Assembly (NCBI RefSeq): GCF_026127265.1
Contig: NZ_WWFG01000005.1
Span: 186,001-250,000 of the forward strand
Source: Nostoc sp. KVJ3
GTDB taxonomy: Bacteria; Cyanobacteriota; Cyanobacteriia; Cyanobacteriales; Nostocaceae
Reading direction: 5' to 3'
DNA length: 64,000 bases
Shown here piece by piece: positions 18,576 to 26,425 of this stretch; positions within the stretch are counted from its first letter, which is position 1; each line of letters starts with the position of its first letter. Under the pieces are notes generated by a model that saw only the letters and a program-made list of their open reading frames with translations, had not been told where the DNA came from and did not search any database. The translations under genes were made by a program, and so were the position numbers.

Positions 18576-19796
18576 ATGCAGAAACCACCCATGCCGAAAA
18601 ACTGGATTATTAAAGTAGACAACTATTTCCATGCAAACCCCAATTGCATCATCGCCACCGCCCATGTGGACGGCTTCCCGACAGACTTACCCCTAGAACC
18701 CAACATCCGAGAACCAAACCGCAAAAGTGCGACATACCGACAAATCTTTGACTCTGTGACGACTCAACCAGAAAAATTCTTCTCTCGTCACAGTGGAATC
18801 GTTCTGTCAGCGAATAAAGTTAAACCTAGCAAAAACAAAACCGAACTGGAGCTAGAAGTCTTAGAAGCTAGCGAGGGGGGTAGCGATGGCATTATCAATG
18901 GAGGTCACACAGTTTTAGCGTTTGAGCAAGCTAAAAATTACAAATATGACCTAACCCAAGCCAGAGTCAAAGTTACCATCCACATTGGACTCCAGGAAGA
19001 GGAGGCTAAAGATATAGCCCTCGCCTCAAATACCACATCGCCAGTAGATTCTCGCTCCAAAGTCAACGCCAGGGGAGATTACAAATTTATCAAGCAGTAT
19101 TTAGCCCAGTTAGAAAGAGCAGAAGATAGAAAATTTAGAATAGCCTATTACCAAAACCAAAGCGGCGCTCCCAGAAATGCTCAGTGTAATGTTAACCACT
19201 TGTTCAAGCTTCTAAACTGCCTCGACAGAAATAGATACAATCCCGACGGCAATAAACGAAGCAAGCACCCTACAGGTACGAACACTCCAAGCCAAATCAC
19301 AGACACTGAGAGAGAAAGATTAACTCTTCTATTGCCTCTACTTCCCAAAGCTCTGTGGATTGAGCAAAGACTGTACGAAATAATCCAAGAACATATCAGC
19401 AACCCCAGAAGAAAGGGTGTGAACGACTTAGCATCAATTGATACACGCAAAAGTACCCTTCTCCCCGACAGCAAGTACTCGTTTGGGTTTGGTGCGCCAA
19501 CTGACCTCGCACTACCCATAATTGCATCCTATCGGGTATTCCTAGACCAAGACTATAACTGGATTATTCCTTTTGACGAATTTGCGGAAAACTTTCTCCA
19601 ACACCTGTGGGGTAACTATTACCGTAAATACTTGATATCGGAAAAAACAGCAGGAAATACAGTGGGGACTAAAATTTGTCGCAATCAAGAAATTTGGGAA
19701 AGTCTGTACATTTCGGCCCAAAGTTATTTAAACCAGCATTTGGTGAAAATTGTCAATTCCGCCAAGCGTGAAGAATTAACGCTCACACAAGGCTAA
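18576..19796 (+). CDS. AIPR-family abortive infection protein
   Basis: The protein is about 406 aa. The central GIINGGHTVLAFEQA (about residues 105-125) matches the conserved N-G-G-x-T core of AIPR (abortive phage infection) proteins, followed by the family's strand-helix region to residue 190. AIPR proteins take part in abortive infection and in some nuclease-based defence modules; the biochemical role is unsettled. The ATG at 18576 is chosen; a TTG lies one codon upstream and another ATG five codons downstream. A 220-bp gap separates it from the pPIWI-RE operon, so it may have its own promoter. Confidence 0.7.
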   Translation: MQKPPMPKNWIIKVDNYFHANPNCIIATAHVDGFPTDLPLEPNIREPNRKSATYRQIFDSVTTQPEKFFSRHSGIVLSANKVKPSKNKTELELEVLEASEGGSDGIINGGHTVLAFEQAKNYKYDLTQARVKVTIHIGLQEEEAKDIALASNTTSPVDSRSKVNARGDYKFIKQYLAQLERAEDRKFRIAYYQNQSGAPRNAQCNVNHLFKLLNCLDRNRYNPDGNKRSKHPTGTNTPSQITDTERERLTLLLPLLPKALWIEQRLYEIIQEHISNPRRKGVNDLASIDTRKSTLLPDSKYSFGFGAPTDLALPIIASYRVFLDQDYNWIIPFDEFAENFLQHLWGNYYRKYLISEKTAGNTVGTKICRNQEIWESLYISAQSYLNQHLVKIVNSAKREELTLTQG

Positions 19797-19906
19797 AATC
19801 TCCACTAAATAATTACAGCAGATTCAAGTCAGGTGAACTACACCAAGTGTTCTGCTGCGGGGACACCTGGTGCTTGAAAGCATAAAAGAAAGGCGCAGGC
19901 GAATTT

Positions 19907-19960
19907 ATTCTCTACGAGACGCTGCGCGTTAAGCGTAGCTATGCCGCAGGCTTTACGCCG
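19907..19960. repeat. Nostoc-type GC-rich interspersed repeat
   Basis: ATTCTCTACGAGACG followed by CTGCGCG and GCCGCAGGC words forms a GC-rich mosaic like the short dispersed repeats of Nostoc genomes. The first 15 bases recur exactly at 57685-57699 inside the GNAT gene. Confidence 0.5.
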
Positions 19961-19983
19961 TCCCCATTCTTCAATTCCCATGC

Positions 19984-20643
19984 TTAAGTTAACGGTAGTT
20001 CAGCACCGGAGTCTTCCCCAAAAAGCCAATCGCCATCACTGTTTGAATTTACCTCGCCATCCACTTGAAGATTTAAGGAAGGCACCAACTGTTCAATTTG
20101 GCTTTCAAGCCGGGAGAGCGCCAACGTCAAAGAAGCAAGTTGCTCCCTATCCTTCTTAATTTCATTTGAAATTCCCACCCGCAATTGATTTACCCTTTCC
20201 TGGAGGGTATGCACTTCCGTTTTGGTCGCAGAAGGAATACTCACTTTCTCTGACAGGGCGGCGATTTGAGCTTTCAAAGCTTCAATTTCAGCAGCAGTTG
20301 CACTATCTGCATTATCCGGACTCTCTTCAGAGAGTGCATTTCTAATACAATCCAGCACAAACTCTTTAAAAGTTAAGCGCAAATCCTCAGCACGCTGCTT
20401 GGCCCTCTTCACCAACTCCCGGTCTTCTTCAGACAGAAGTTTTATATTTATCTGCGGATATTCCACCAGTCCCTCGCGCTTTTGTTGTGGAGAAGTGAGA
20501 AGTGAGAAGAGTGGGGGAAGTGGGGAAGTAGGGGGAGTAGGGGGAGTAGGGGGAGTAGTGGAAGGAAATGCTCTTTCTCCCCCAGCTTCAAAAGCGATGG
20601 AATAGTTATTTACTTGCAAGTCTCTTAGTGCTTCATCAACCAA
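19984..20643 (-). CDS. Hypothetical coiled-coil protein, likely DNA-binding
   Basis: This 219-aa protein is not a recognised family. The N-terminus overlaps the upstream four-helix-bundle gene by 19 bp. It then has a TTPPTPPTPPTSPLPP linker encoded by a tandem repeat. Residues about 66-95 (INIKLLSEEDRELVKRAKQR) resemble a ribbon-helix-helix start, and residues 115-190 form a predicted coiled coil. The overall form resembles the protein at 22462-23154 (ribbon-helix-helix-like plus coiled coil), on the far side of the integrase. Confidence 0.55.
   Translation of the reverse strand: MVDEALRDLQVNNYSIAFEAGGERAFPSTTPPTPPTPPTSPLPPLFSLLTSPQQKREGLVEYPQINIKLLSEEDRELVKRAKQRAEDLRLTFKEFVLDCIRNALSEESPDNADSATAAEIEALKAQIAALSEKVSIPSATKTEVHTLQERVNQLRVGISNEIKKDREQLASLTLALSRLESQIEQLVPSLNLQVDGEVNSNSDGDWLFGEDSGAELPLT
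20531..20557. repeat. Tandem 9-bp repeat, three exact copies
   Basis: GGGGGAGTA is repeated three times with degenerate copies before it. Read on the minus strand it encodes a Pro-Thr spacer in the hypothetical protein. Copy-number slippage would change linker length in frame. Confidence 0.8.
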
Positions 20644-21011
20644 GATTCTGAATGATTAATCATATTGACTAATCCACTCAAAATCTGGTTATAGGTTCCG
20701 TAGAGTTCTCGACCAATCTCAACATCCAAGTAACCACATTTAACACTAAACTCTATCCAGGTTTGAGTTTCGGCTGCTTCTGACTCACAATCATTCAATT
20801 TAGCGACGAAAGCTGCCTCATATCGACGCTTCCTCCATGCCTCGGCTAAATTCGCACATACGGAACGGGATGAACGACGAATCTGATCGGTAAGCGAATA
20901 CCTTTCCTCCACAGGAAACTTTTTCGATAATTCAAAAATTTGCATCGCCATATCAAATGCCATCTTATAAATTTCTAAATCTTGATGCTTTCTAACCAGT
21001 TCTTTAACCAT
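20625..21011 (-). CDS. Four-helix-bundle protein (S23/IVP family)
   Basis: This 128-aa protein has the hallmarks of the four-helix-bundle family first described from 23S rRNA intervening sequences: LEIYKMAFDMAMQIFELSKKFP, then LTDQIRRSSRSVCANLAEAW, and a C-terminal helix LYGTYNQILSGLVNMI. The family is common in cyanobacteria outside rRNA; it forms pentamers and its function is unclear. It overlaps the next minus-strand gene, suggesting co-expression. It diverges from the integrase across about 200 bp. Confidence 0.85.
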   Translation of the reverse strand: MVKELVRKHQDLEIYKMAFDMAMQIFELSKKFPVEERYSLTDQIRRSSRSVCANLAEAWRKRRYEAAFVAKLNDCESEAAETQTWIEFSVKCGYLDVEIGRELYGTYNQILSGLVNMINHSESWLMKH

Positions 21012-21234
21012 TTGCTTCTCTGTCTAATATTTACTCACTCCCCCTACCTCCCCATCTCCCCGACTTCCCCTACTCTTCTCACTACCATCATCGCATACGG
21101 GATATCCGCGTATATACGATATAGATGATTCTAGATGGGCAATTTTGTAGTGTCTGGGAAACAACTATCATAAAGATACCGGGAATTGTCATTCTCGGCA
21201 TCATAATTATCAGTGGGGGTTGGGGATTTATCTT

Positions 21235-22338
21235 ATGGAAAATTTACCTGTATTAAGCGTGGAATCACTTGCTGTGGAGATGGTAACTCTGCCGCTTGAT
21301 CAAGCCCGGGTTGCGCTTGTGGATTATTATTTTCCTAACCGCCAGAGAATTAATTCGACGGAGCAGCTAATTGAGCTATGGGTACATTCTGTCACTATTA
21401 AAAGCGACCAAACGCGACGGGCATATCGGCAAATTGGTTATGAGCTTGCCGATTATATGCAGTCGCGGTTTGGGATATCTGATTTGAGGATGGTAACGTT
21501 ATTCCATCTACACGCAAATCTTGCTTGGCTAAAGGATGAAAAGCCAGTACGGGGAAAGAAAAATACTTATGGGTTGAGTAAAAATACGGCAGCTAAATAC
21601 ACTGCGGCGATTAAAAGTTTGTGGGAGTGGGGTACTAGAGCTTCTATTGGTTATTTTGCTATCGACTTGGGCAAGGACTTAAGTATCCAATGGGACGATA
21701 AGCTCGCAGAGCGCATTCTGTCGGAACGCGACATTGCTAAGTTGGAAAAAGCGGCGATTGAAGTAGATTTGCAACACAACACTAATAAGATGCATTGGCT
21801 GCTGTTGACTCTCGTCTTTTACAGTGGGGTGAGGGCGGGAGAAATTGCGCGGCAAACTTCTGATTATGGTAAGCGCATAGTTACACCGGGGTTATTTTGG
21901 CGGCAGTTTCGGGAGGATGGAGATTGTCTGTTATTAACTGTGACGGGGAAACGAAATAAAACCAGAACTATTAGTCTCGATCCGGAGACGAGTGCAGTGC
22001 TACTGGATTACCGTGGCGATGCCAGCAATGATCAGCCGGTGTTTCCCAGTCCCAGTCGTCGAGACAGGGGTAAACCTCTAAGCGATCGGGGGTTGCGGTT
22101 GATGATGGCGGAAATTTCTGCTTTTGCGGGAATTAAGTTCAGTGCCCACTTTCTGCGCCACACTCATGCGACGCTGGCTAAGAAAAATGGAGCTTCTGAT
22201 TTTGACTTGCAAGCAGATTTGGGCCATGCTTCTCCGGCGACAACTGCAAAGTACATTCACCACGTTGGGCGTGTTGGGACTTCTCACGCACTGCGTAAAA
22301 AAAGCAAACATCGACTCAACCAAAGCGATCGCTCTTAA
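21235..22338 (+). CDS. Tyrosine recombinase/integrase
   Basis: The protein is about 367 aa. The catalytic residues are visible: Arg in YSGVRAGEI, H-x-x-R in HFLRHTHAT, His in LGHASPATT, and the nucleophile Tyr in KYIHHV. An N-terminal SAM-like core-binding domain precedes them (about residues 30-130). It breaks and rejoins DNA at specific sites, in element integration or plasmid dimer resolution. The ATG at 21235 is preferred over a TTG at 21220 because GGGG lies upstream. No att core was identified nearby. Confidence 0.88.
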   Translation: MENLPVLSVESLAVEMVTLPLDQARVALVDYYFPNRQRINSTEQLIELWVHSVTIKSDQTRRAYRQIGYELADYMQSRFGISDLRMVTLFHLHANLAWLKDEKPVRGKKNTYGLSKNTAAKYTAAIKSLWEWGTRASIGYFAIDLGKDLSIQWDDKLAERILSERDIAKLEKAAIEVDLQHNTNKMHWLLLTLVFYSGVRAGEIARQTSDYGKRIVTPGLFWRQFREDGDCLLLTVTGKRNKTRTISLDPETSAVLLDYRGDASNDQPVFPSPSRRDRGKPLSDRGLRLMMAEISAFAGIKFSAHFLRHTHATLAKKNGASDFDLQADLGHASPATTAKYIHHVGRVGTSHALRKKSKHRLNQSDRS

Positions 22339-22461
22339 GGCGGGCGGGTACGCCATCGCGCTGATGCGCTCCAAAATGATAGTGTCAAGGTAGTTATCTT
22401 TTCGGGATGACGCGCTTATTCGGTCGTGTCCAGTCCCGGTTAACCTAGATAGTACCTAGAC

Positions 22462-23154
22462 ATGAGCCAAACAGGGAAAAACAAGAAACTGGCATCTTTT
22501 AACTGTGACCAAAAGATGTGGGAGCAGTTTATCGCCCGTTGTAAGTCGAAAGGAACGACGGCAACAGCCACGCTGACCCAATTTATCGAACTCTACCTAG
22601 ATGATCTAGATAACCTTGATGCAATTGGTGGCAATAATTTAGATAAACGCCTCGACTCTAAGATTAAGGCAAGTGTTGAGGAGTACTTGGTTGCTGGTAA
22701 CAATAGTCACCCCAACCCGACCAATGAAACGATATTAGCTATTTGCTCACGACTTGATAAGCTGGAGTCACAGTTTTCAAGTGAATCTAATAGCAACGAA
22801 ACCGGAGCAATCCATAATCTCGCCGATTTATCAGAAAAAGTGGAGGGGATGACAGCCCGAATGACACAGTTTACTGAGGCGATTATTAAAATTCAAAATC
22901 ATCTCAACAACCAACCGAGGCGGGGCAATAAATCGTACAACAACAATTCATCATTCATTGTGCATACTCCCCGAATGCAACCATTAACCGAAGAAGGTTT
23001 AGCTTCAAGACTTGGTGTAAGTCAAGAAACTGTACGCGAACAGCGAATTAAGCTGCACCCACCGCTTTTTGTGGCATGGTGCAAGGGCAAGGATAAATCG
23101 GGTATGGGGTGGGAATTTAACGAAAATACGGGATTATATCATCCGGCAAGTTAG
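22462..23154 (+). CDS. Hypothetical protein with RHH-like start and C-terminal HTH
   Basis: This 230-aa protein has an N-terminal segment like a ribbon-helix-helix/replicon protein (LASFNCDQKMWEQFIARCK), a middle coiled coil (about residues 75-145), and a C-terminal part where LTEEGLASRLGVSQETVREQR is a good helix-turn-helix. A DNA-binding regulatory or partition role is inferred only. It lies downstream of the integrase, about 120 bp away, on the same strand. Confidence 0.6.
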   Translation: MSQTGKNKKLASFNCDQKMWEQFIARCKSKGTTATATLTQFIELYLDDLDNLDAIGGNNLDKRLDSKIKASVEEYLVAGNNSHPNPTNETILAICSRLDKLESQFSSESNSNETGAIHNLADLSEKVEGMTARMTQFTEAIIKIQNHLNNQPRRGNKSYNNNSSFIVHTPRMQPLTEEGLASRLGVSQETVREQRIKLHPPLFVAWCKGKDKSGMGWEFNENTGLYHPAS

Positions 23155-23182
23155 TATTTTTATTATTTTCAAGAATTTCTGA

Positions 23183-23386
23183 ATTTACGAGCGAGACCAA
23201 GAAGCCATTGTTTATGGTTGGTTGAGCGCTGATCCTTTACCTTACTATATGGATAAAGAAGATGGTTTGGTAGTTCTTGGAGACATTTCAGATGATGCTG
23301 TGCTTGCTGGTTGGCATAAAGCTATTGATATACGCATTCACATTTACTCTTTTATCTACCAGTCAAATAGCAGTCATAAGCTTTAA
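23183..23386 (+). pseudogene. Short relic of an unknown gene
   Basis: An open frame reading EAIVYGWLSADPLPYYM and DGLVVLGDISDDAVLAGWHK runs from just after a TGA to a TAA. It has protein-like composition but no good start except a TTG at 23222 or an ATG at 23249 (45 aa). It lies directly before the GNAT gene and may be a truncated partner. Confidence 0.35.
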
Positions 23387-23413
23387 TAATCAGTTGACAA
23401 TTAGGAGCTTTAG

Positions 23414-23962
23414 GTGCAGCGAAAAATCGAGTTAAAAAGGGGTGTTGATAATACATCTGTTGAAGCCTATTTGGTAGATTTAGTCCAAAGACATGTTGAT
23501 GATTATGTTAACGATTGGGTAGAAAGCTTAAGGTTATTTAGTCAAGAAGATAAATACTGGGATTGGATATTCAAATTAAGATATATTGACAATCAAGAAA
23601 ATCTTGAAGGTTACGCAGTTGAGTGCGAAAACAAAACTCAAGGATTAATGATAATAGAAACGCAAATGCATGGTTCTCGATTAAATGTTGGTAAGAGGCT
23701 AGTTTATGTTGATGGTATTGCCACTGCCCCCACTAACCGAATCGAGATTCAACGCCCGCCTCAATTCAAAGGTGTTGGTCAAGCACTATTAAATTTCGCA
23801 AGAATTAGAAGTGTTGAGCTTGGGTATGAAGGTAGAATTGGGTTGCATTCCTTACCAAGGTCTGAAGGATTTTACGAAAAACAAAACATGTTGAACTGCG
23901 GTTCGGAAGAAGAATATGAAAATTTAGTCTACTTTGAGTATGGTGTATTGAGACGAAGATAA
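23414..23962 (+). CDS. GNAT-family N-acetyltransferase-like protein
   Basis: The protein is 182 aa. VDGIATAPTNRIEIQRPPQFKGVGQALLNFAR contains the GNAT motif A region (substrate strand then the G-x-G acetyl-CoA loop in KGVGQAL), followed by GLHSLPRSEGFYEKQNM, the family's C-terminal strand/helix. Acetyl transfer from acetyl-CoA is expected; the substrate is unknown. The GTG start at 23414 is supported by AGGAG at 23403-23407. The next gene follows after 22 bp, so they may form an operon. Confidence 0.7.
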   Translation: MQRKIELKRGVDNTSVEAYLVDLVQRHVDDYVNDWVESLRLFSQEDKYWDWIFKLRYIDNQENLEGYAVECENKTQGLMIIETQMHGSRLNVGKRLVYVDGIATAPTNRIEIQRPPQFKGVGQALLNFARIRSVELGYEGRIGLHSLPRSEGFYEKQNMLNCGSEEEYENLVYFEYGVLRRR

Positions 23963-23984
23963 AGGCTGATCCGGGTAAAAATTT

Positions 23985-24524
23985 ATGAATCATCAACAGC
24001 AAAAGGATAATTCTGAGGCAAACGAGTCAATAATAACCCAAGAAGCTATAGATTTACTTTTTGGTGAAGGATGGCTCGAAGAAGCTGTTTGCATCGAAGA
24101 TGAAGCAAATTGCACTATTGGTGCTGGTTTAGATTGGGGTAATGCATTACCACCTTTAATGCTCAACCTTCCTTTATTTGGTCGCCTATCAACGCTGCGT
24201 GTATCTCTCAACCGCGAAGTCAGGCTAATAATTGAAACATGGGATTTAGGTATAGGTACAACTTCTGCGACAGAAACTGCAAGGGCACGTATTAAAGAGC
24301 GGTTGCTATCTCCTACGCCTGAGTTAATACCTCACTTGGAAGCTACTTTGTTGCAAGATGATTTATACGGTGAGGAGTTTATATCTAACCGCGAAGCCCT
24401 CAAATCGCTACTTGCAGTAGTTCTTACTGATGCTGATAGAGAAGAAATTGCAGAGAAGGCTGCTAATTCAATACGCACACAAGTTATGTCACAGGTGAAT
24501 TTTTCCGGAAAACTTTCTGCGTAA
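23985..24524 (+). CDS. Hypothetical protein downstream of GNAT gene
   Basis: This 179-aa, mostly acidic and helical protein has no recognised family. It begins MNHQQQKDNSEANES and ends with a Lys/Ser-rich tail. No membrane segment or clear motif is seen. The close spacing to the preceding GNAT gene suggests the same transcript. Confidence 0.55.
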   Translation: MNHQQQKDNSEANESIITQEAIDLLFGEGWLEEAVCIEDEANCTIGAGLDWGNALPPLMLNLPLFGRLSTLRVSLNREVRLIIETWDLGIGTTSATETARARIKERLLSPTPELIPHLEATLLQDDLYGEEFISNREALKSLLAVVLTDADREEIAEKAANSIRTQVMSQVNFSGKLSA

Positions 24525-24594
24525 AAATAATCACAATAATATCGCGTCAAATTCAAGCAAAATTAGTTTTCTGCAACCCAAAAGGAACTGATTG

Positions 24595-24894
24595 ATGACT
24601 GGTAAAAACCGCAGTCGCTATTCTTCAAACTGGGATACTATCGCACTTGAGGTCAAATCAAAATCAGACTGGAAATGCACGCGCTGCGGTATGCAATGCT
24701 TACGTCCAACTGATAAAAGAGATGGGTTAAATCGTAGAGAACGCAGCATTAAAACGTTAGTGGTTCACCACCGAAATTATACGCCCGAGGACAACCGAGC
24801 AGAAAATCTCGCGGCTTTATGCAGCGGTTGTCATATGCTGTTCCATACGCGCAGACGGGGAAACGTATCACCAGGACAACTATCTTTGTGGTAG
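24595..24894 (+). CDS. HNH endonuclease with zinc cysteines
   Basis: The protein is about 99 aa. CTRCG and CSGCHML are the paired cysteines of a zinc-bound HNH fold. VVHHRNY and ENLAALC supply the catalytic His and the Asn. It probably cuts or nicks double-stranded DNA. The last residues are GQLSLW, close to a beta-clamp binding peptide. ATG 24595 is preferred to TTG 24592. It is distinct from the HNH protein at 3862. Confidence 0.8.
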   Translation: MTGKNRSRYSSNWDTIALEVKSKSDWKCTRCGMQCLRPTDKRDGLNRRERSIKTLVVHHRNYTPEDNRAENLAALCSGCHMLFHTRRRGNVSPGQLSLW

Positions 24895-25165
24895 AAAAGC
24901 CAGTGGTTTAAGACAACTCAATAGTAGATAGTTGTGAGAAGGGTCGGTTCTAATGTCTCATCCATTTGAGTAGTGAAGCGTGTCTGCGACAAGCCGCTTT
25001 GCGTCTACGCGCTCGGTGAGTACTTCAAAATATCCTTTAAGATAGGCGCAGCGGGCTACGCCTACGGACTGGCGAATCATGCTCAATAATTCCTACTCGG
25101 TAACACCGCTTGCCTTGCTTTCACCCACTTTGAGTTCAAAGTATTTTTATGATTTTCAAATCTTC
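24895..25165. other. Intergenic stretch with Nostoc-type repeat fragments
   Basis: No gene is seen. GC-rich fragments such as GCGGGCTACGCCTACG near 25047-25062 and GCGTCTACGCGCTCGG near 24999 are typical short dispersed repeats of Nostoc. Confidence 0.45.
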
Positions 25166-25381
25166 TCAAAAGGAACCGTTCAAAGCTTCATTATCCCGTG
25201 GCATATTGACGTTTTGAGCCTTAAAAATGATTTTAAAAGCAATATCTCTCGCTGACTGCTTCAACACTTGCAGATAAGCAACAGCATCATCACGTCGGCG
25301 GAATCTTTTCACAACAATATTTTCTTGATTGGGAATATCACGGACAATACACCACGGTTTTAATTGCTCAGAATAAGTCAT
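25166..25381 (-). CDS. Small hypothetical protein
   Basis: This 71-aa protein has a pattern like small cyanobacterial proteins that hold one beta-alpha unit: KPWCIVRDIPNQENIVVKRF, then DDAVAYLQVLKQ. No function is known to me. It lies alone. Confidence 0.5.
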   Translation of the reverse strand: MTYSEQLKPWCIVRDIPNQENIVVKRFRRRDDAVAYLQVLKQSARDIAFKIIFKAQNVNMPRDNEALNGSF

Positions 25382-25659
25382 ATTTTACCCCTTAAAAATG
25401 CTGTAAAATAACCATGTTATGTGCTTTTAAATCGCCAATATTTACCTTAAACGAGGAGGTATACTCAAAGACAGGTCAAATTGATATTGACAATTAGAAT
25501 TATGTGTGCATTAGATTTATTGGACAGATATATAGCGTTCAGACTGGAATGAAATATTGTGTACTCAATCTGAAAACCTTGCAGGGCAAAGCTTTTGTTT
25601 TAAAAACCTTTCAGTAATCAAACCGGATTGCTATATGTAGAATAGAAATGTTATTCATA

Positions 25660-25962
25660 TCAAGGCGAATGAGTCAGACATAGCAATTGCCAAAGTTGTT
25701 CGGGAACTTCTTCAAAATGTTCCAGTAAAAAGTCCATGAATGCCAAATGTCGTAAATCATTAGGCTGAGGATAGCGTCTAAACTTACCTTGCTTAAACCA
25801 ACCTCTGACCGTAGAATCAGAACGACAGCATATTAAGGCAATTTGTTCATAACTCACATCCCATTTGGCATAAAATTCTTCTGGTTTCATACCAAATTCC
25901 CAGTGACTGTAGAGTGAAATTAGATGAATTTCTCTTGCCCCTAAAATCCGGGGATTAGACAT
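25660..25962 (-). CDS. Small helix-turn-helix protein
   Basis: The protein is 100 aa. The segment YEQIALICCRSDSTVRGWFKQG is a plausible helix-turn-helix, and the C-terminal half (LAFMDFLLEHFEEVPEQLW) is helical. It resembles a group of small cyanobacterial HTH proteins on plasmids. The target is unknown. There is a 185-bp gap to the next minus-strand frame. Confidence 0.55.
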   Translation of the reverse strand: MSNPRILGAREIHLISLYSHWEFGMKPEEFYAKWDVSYEQIALICCRSDSTVRGWFKQGKFRRYPQPNDLRHLAFMDFLLEHFEEVPEQLWQLLCLTHSP

Positions 25963-26147
25963 TAATGCACCTCAAATATGTAAATATTAAAACTCATTTT
26001 TTACATCAGGTATTTGTTAGTCACAGAGTTTATAGACACACCAATAAAACCCAATTAAGCGGGTTTTAAACTCTTGATTCACTCTAAATCTGCGTAAGCA
26101 GATATAGTTAAAATAGTTCCGTTATTTATAATGGCTAGAATACCGAT

Positions 26148-26363
26148 TCAGGAATAGCCAGAAATAGTGGATAGGGTGTAATACGCTTGGGTTAAGCCTT
26201 TTTTCTCCCCCTGCTCAAGAACAGCCCGCCCCAACAGATAAATGTCCTTAACTAAACGGTATTGAGATAGGGCGGGGATAGTGCTTCGGATCAAAAACGA
26301 AACGCCCTCTAACCACATTTTGCACGAGCTATACTGTGAGGAGGGCAGTTGAGTTTTTGACAA
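26148..26363 (-). CDS. Possible small hypothetical protein
   Basis: This 71-aa frame has a helical, protein-like C-terminal half (LGRAVLEQGEKKGLTQAYYTLS). The N-terminal part is less convincing. It is retained at low confidence because nothing else occupies this interval. Confidence 0.3.
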   Translation of the reverse strand: MSKTQLPSSQYSSCKMWLEGVSFLIRSTIPALSQYRLVKDIYLLGRAVLEQGEKKGLTQAYYTLSTISGYS

Positions 26364-26425
26364 ATCTTCTCAGAATAGCTTTACTGCGAATCCAACTTCA
26401 GTCGTACTCGGCAAGTTGGGATAGT

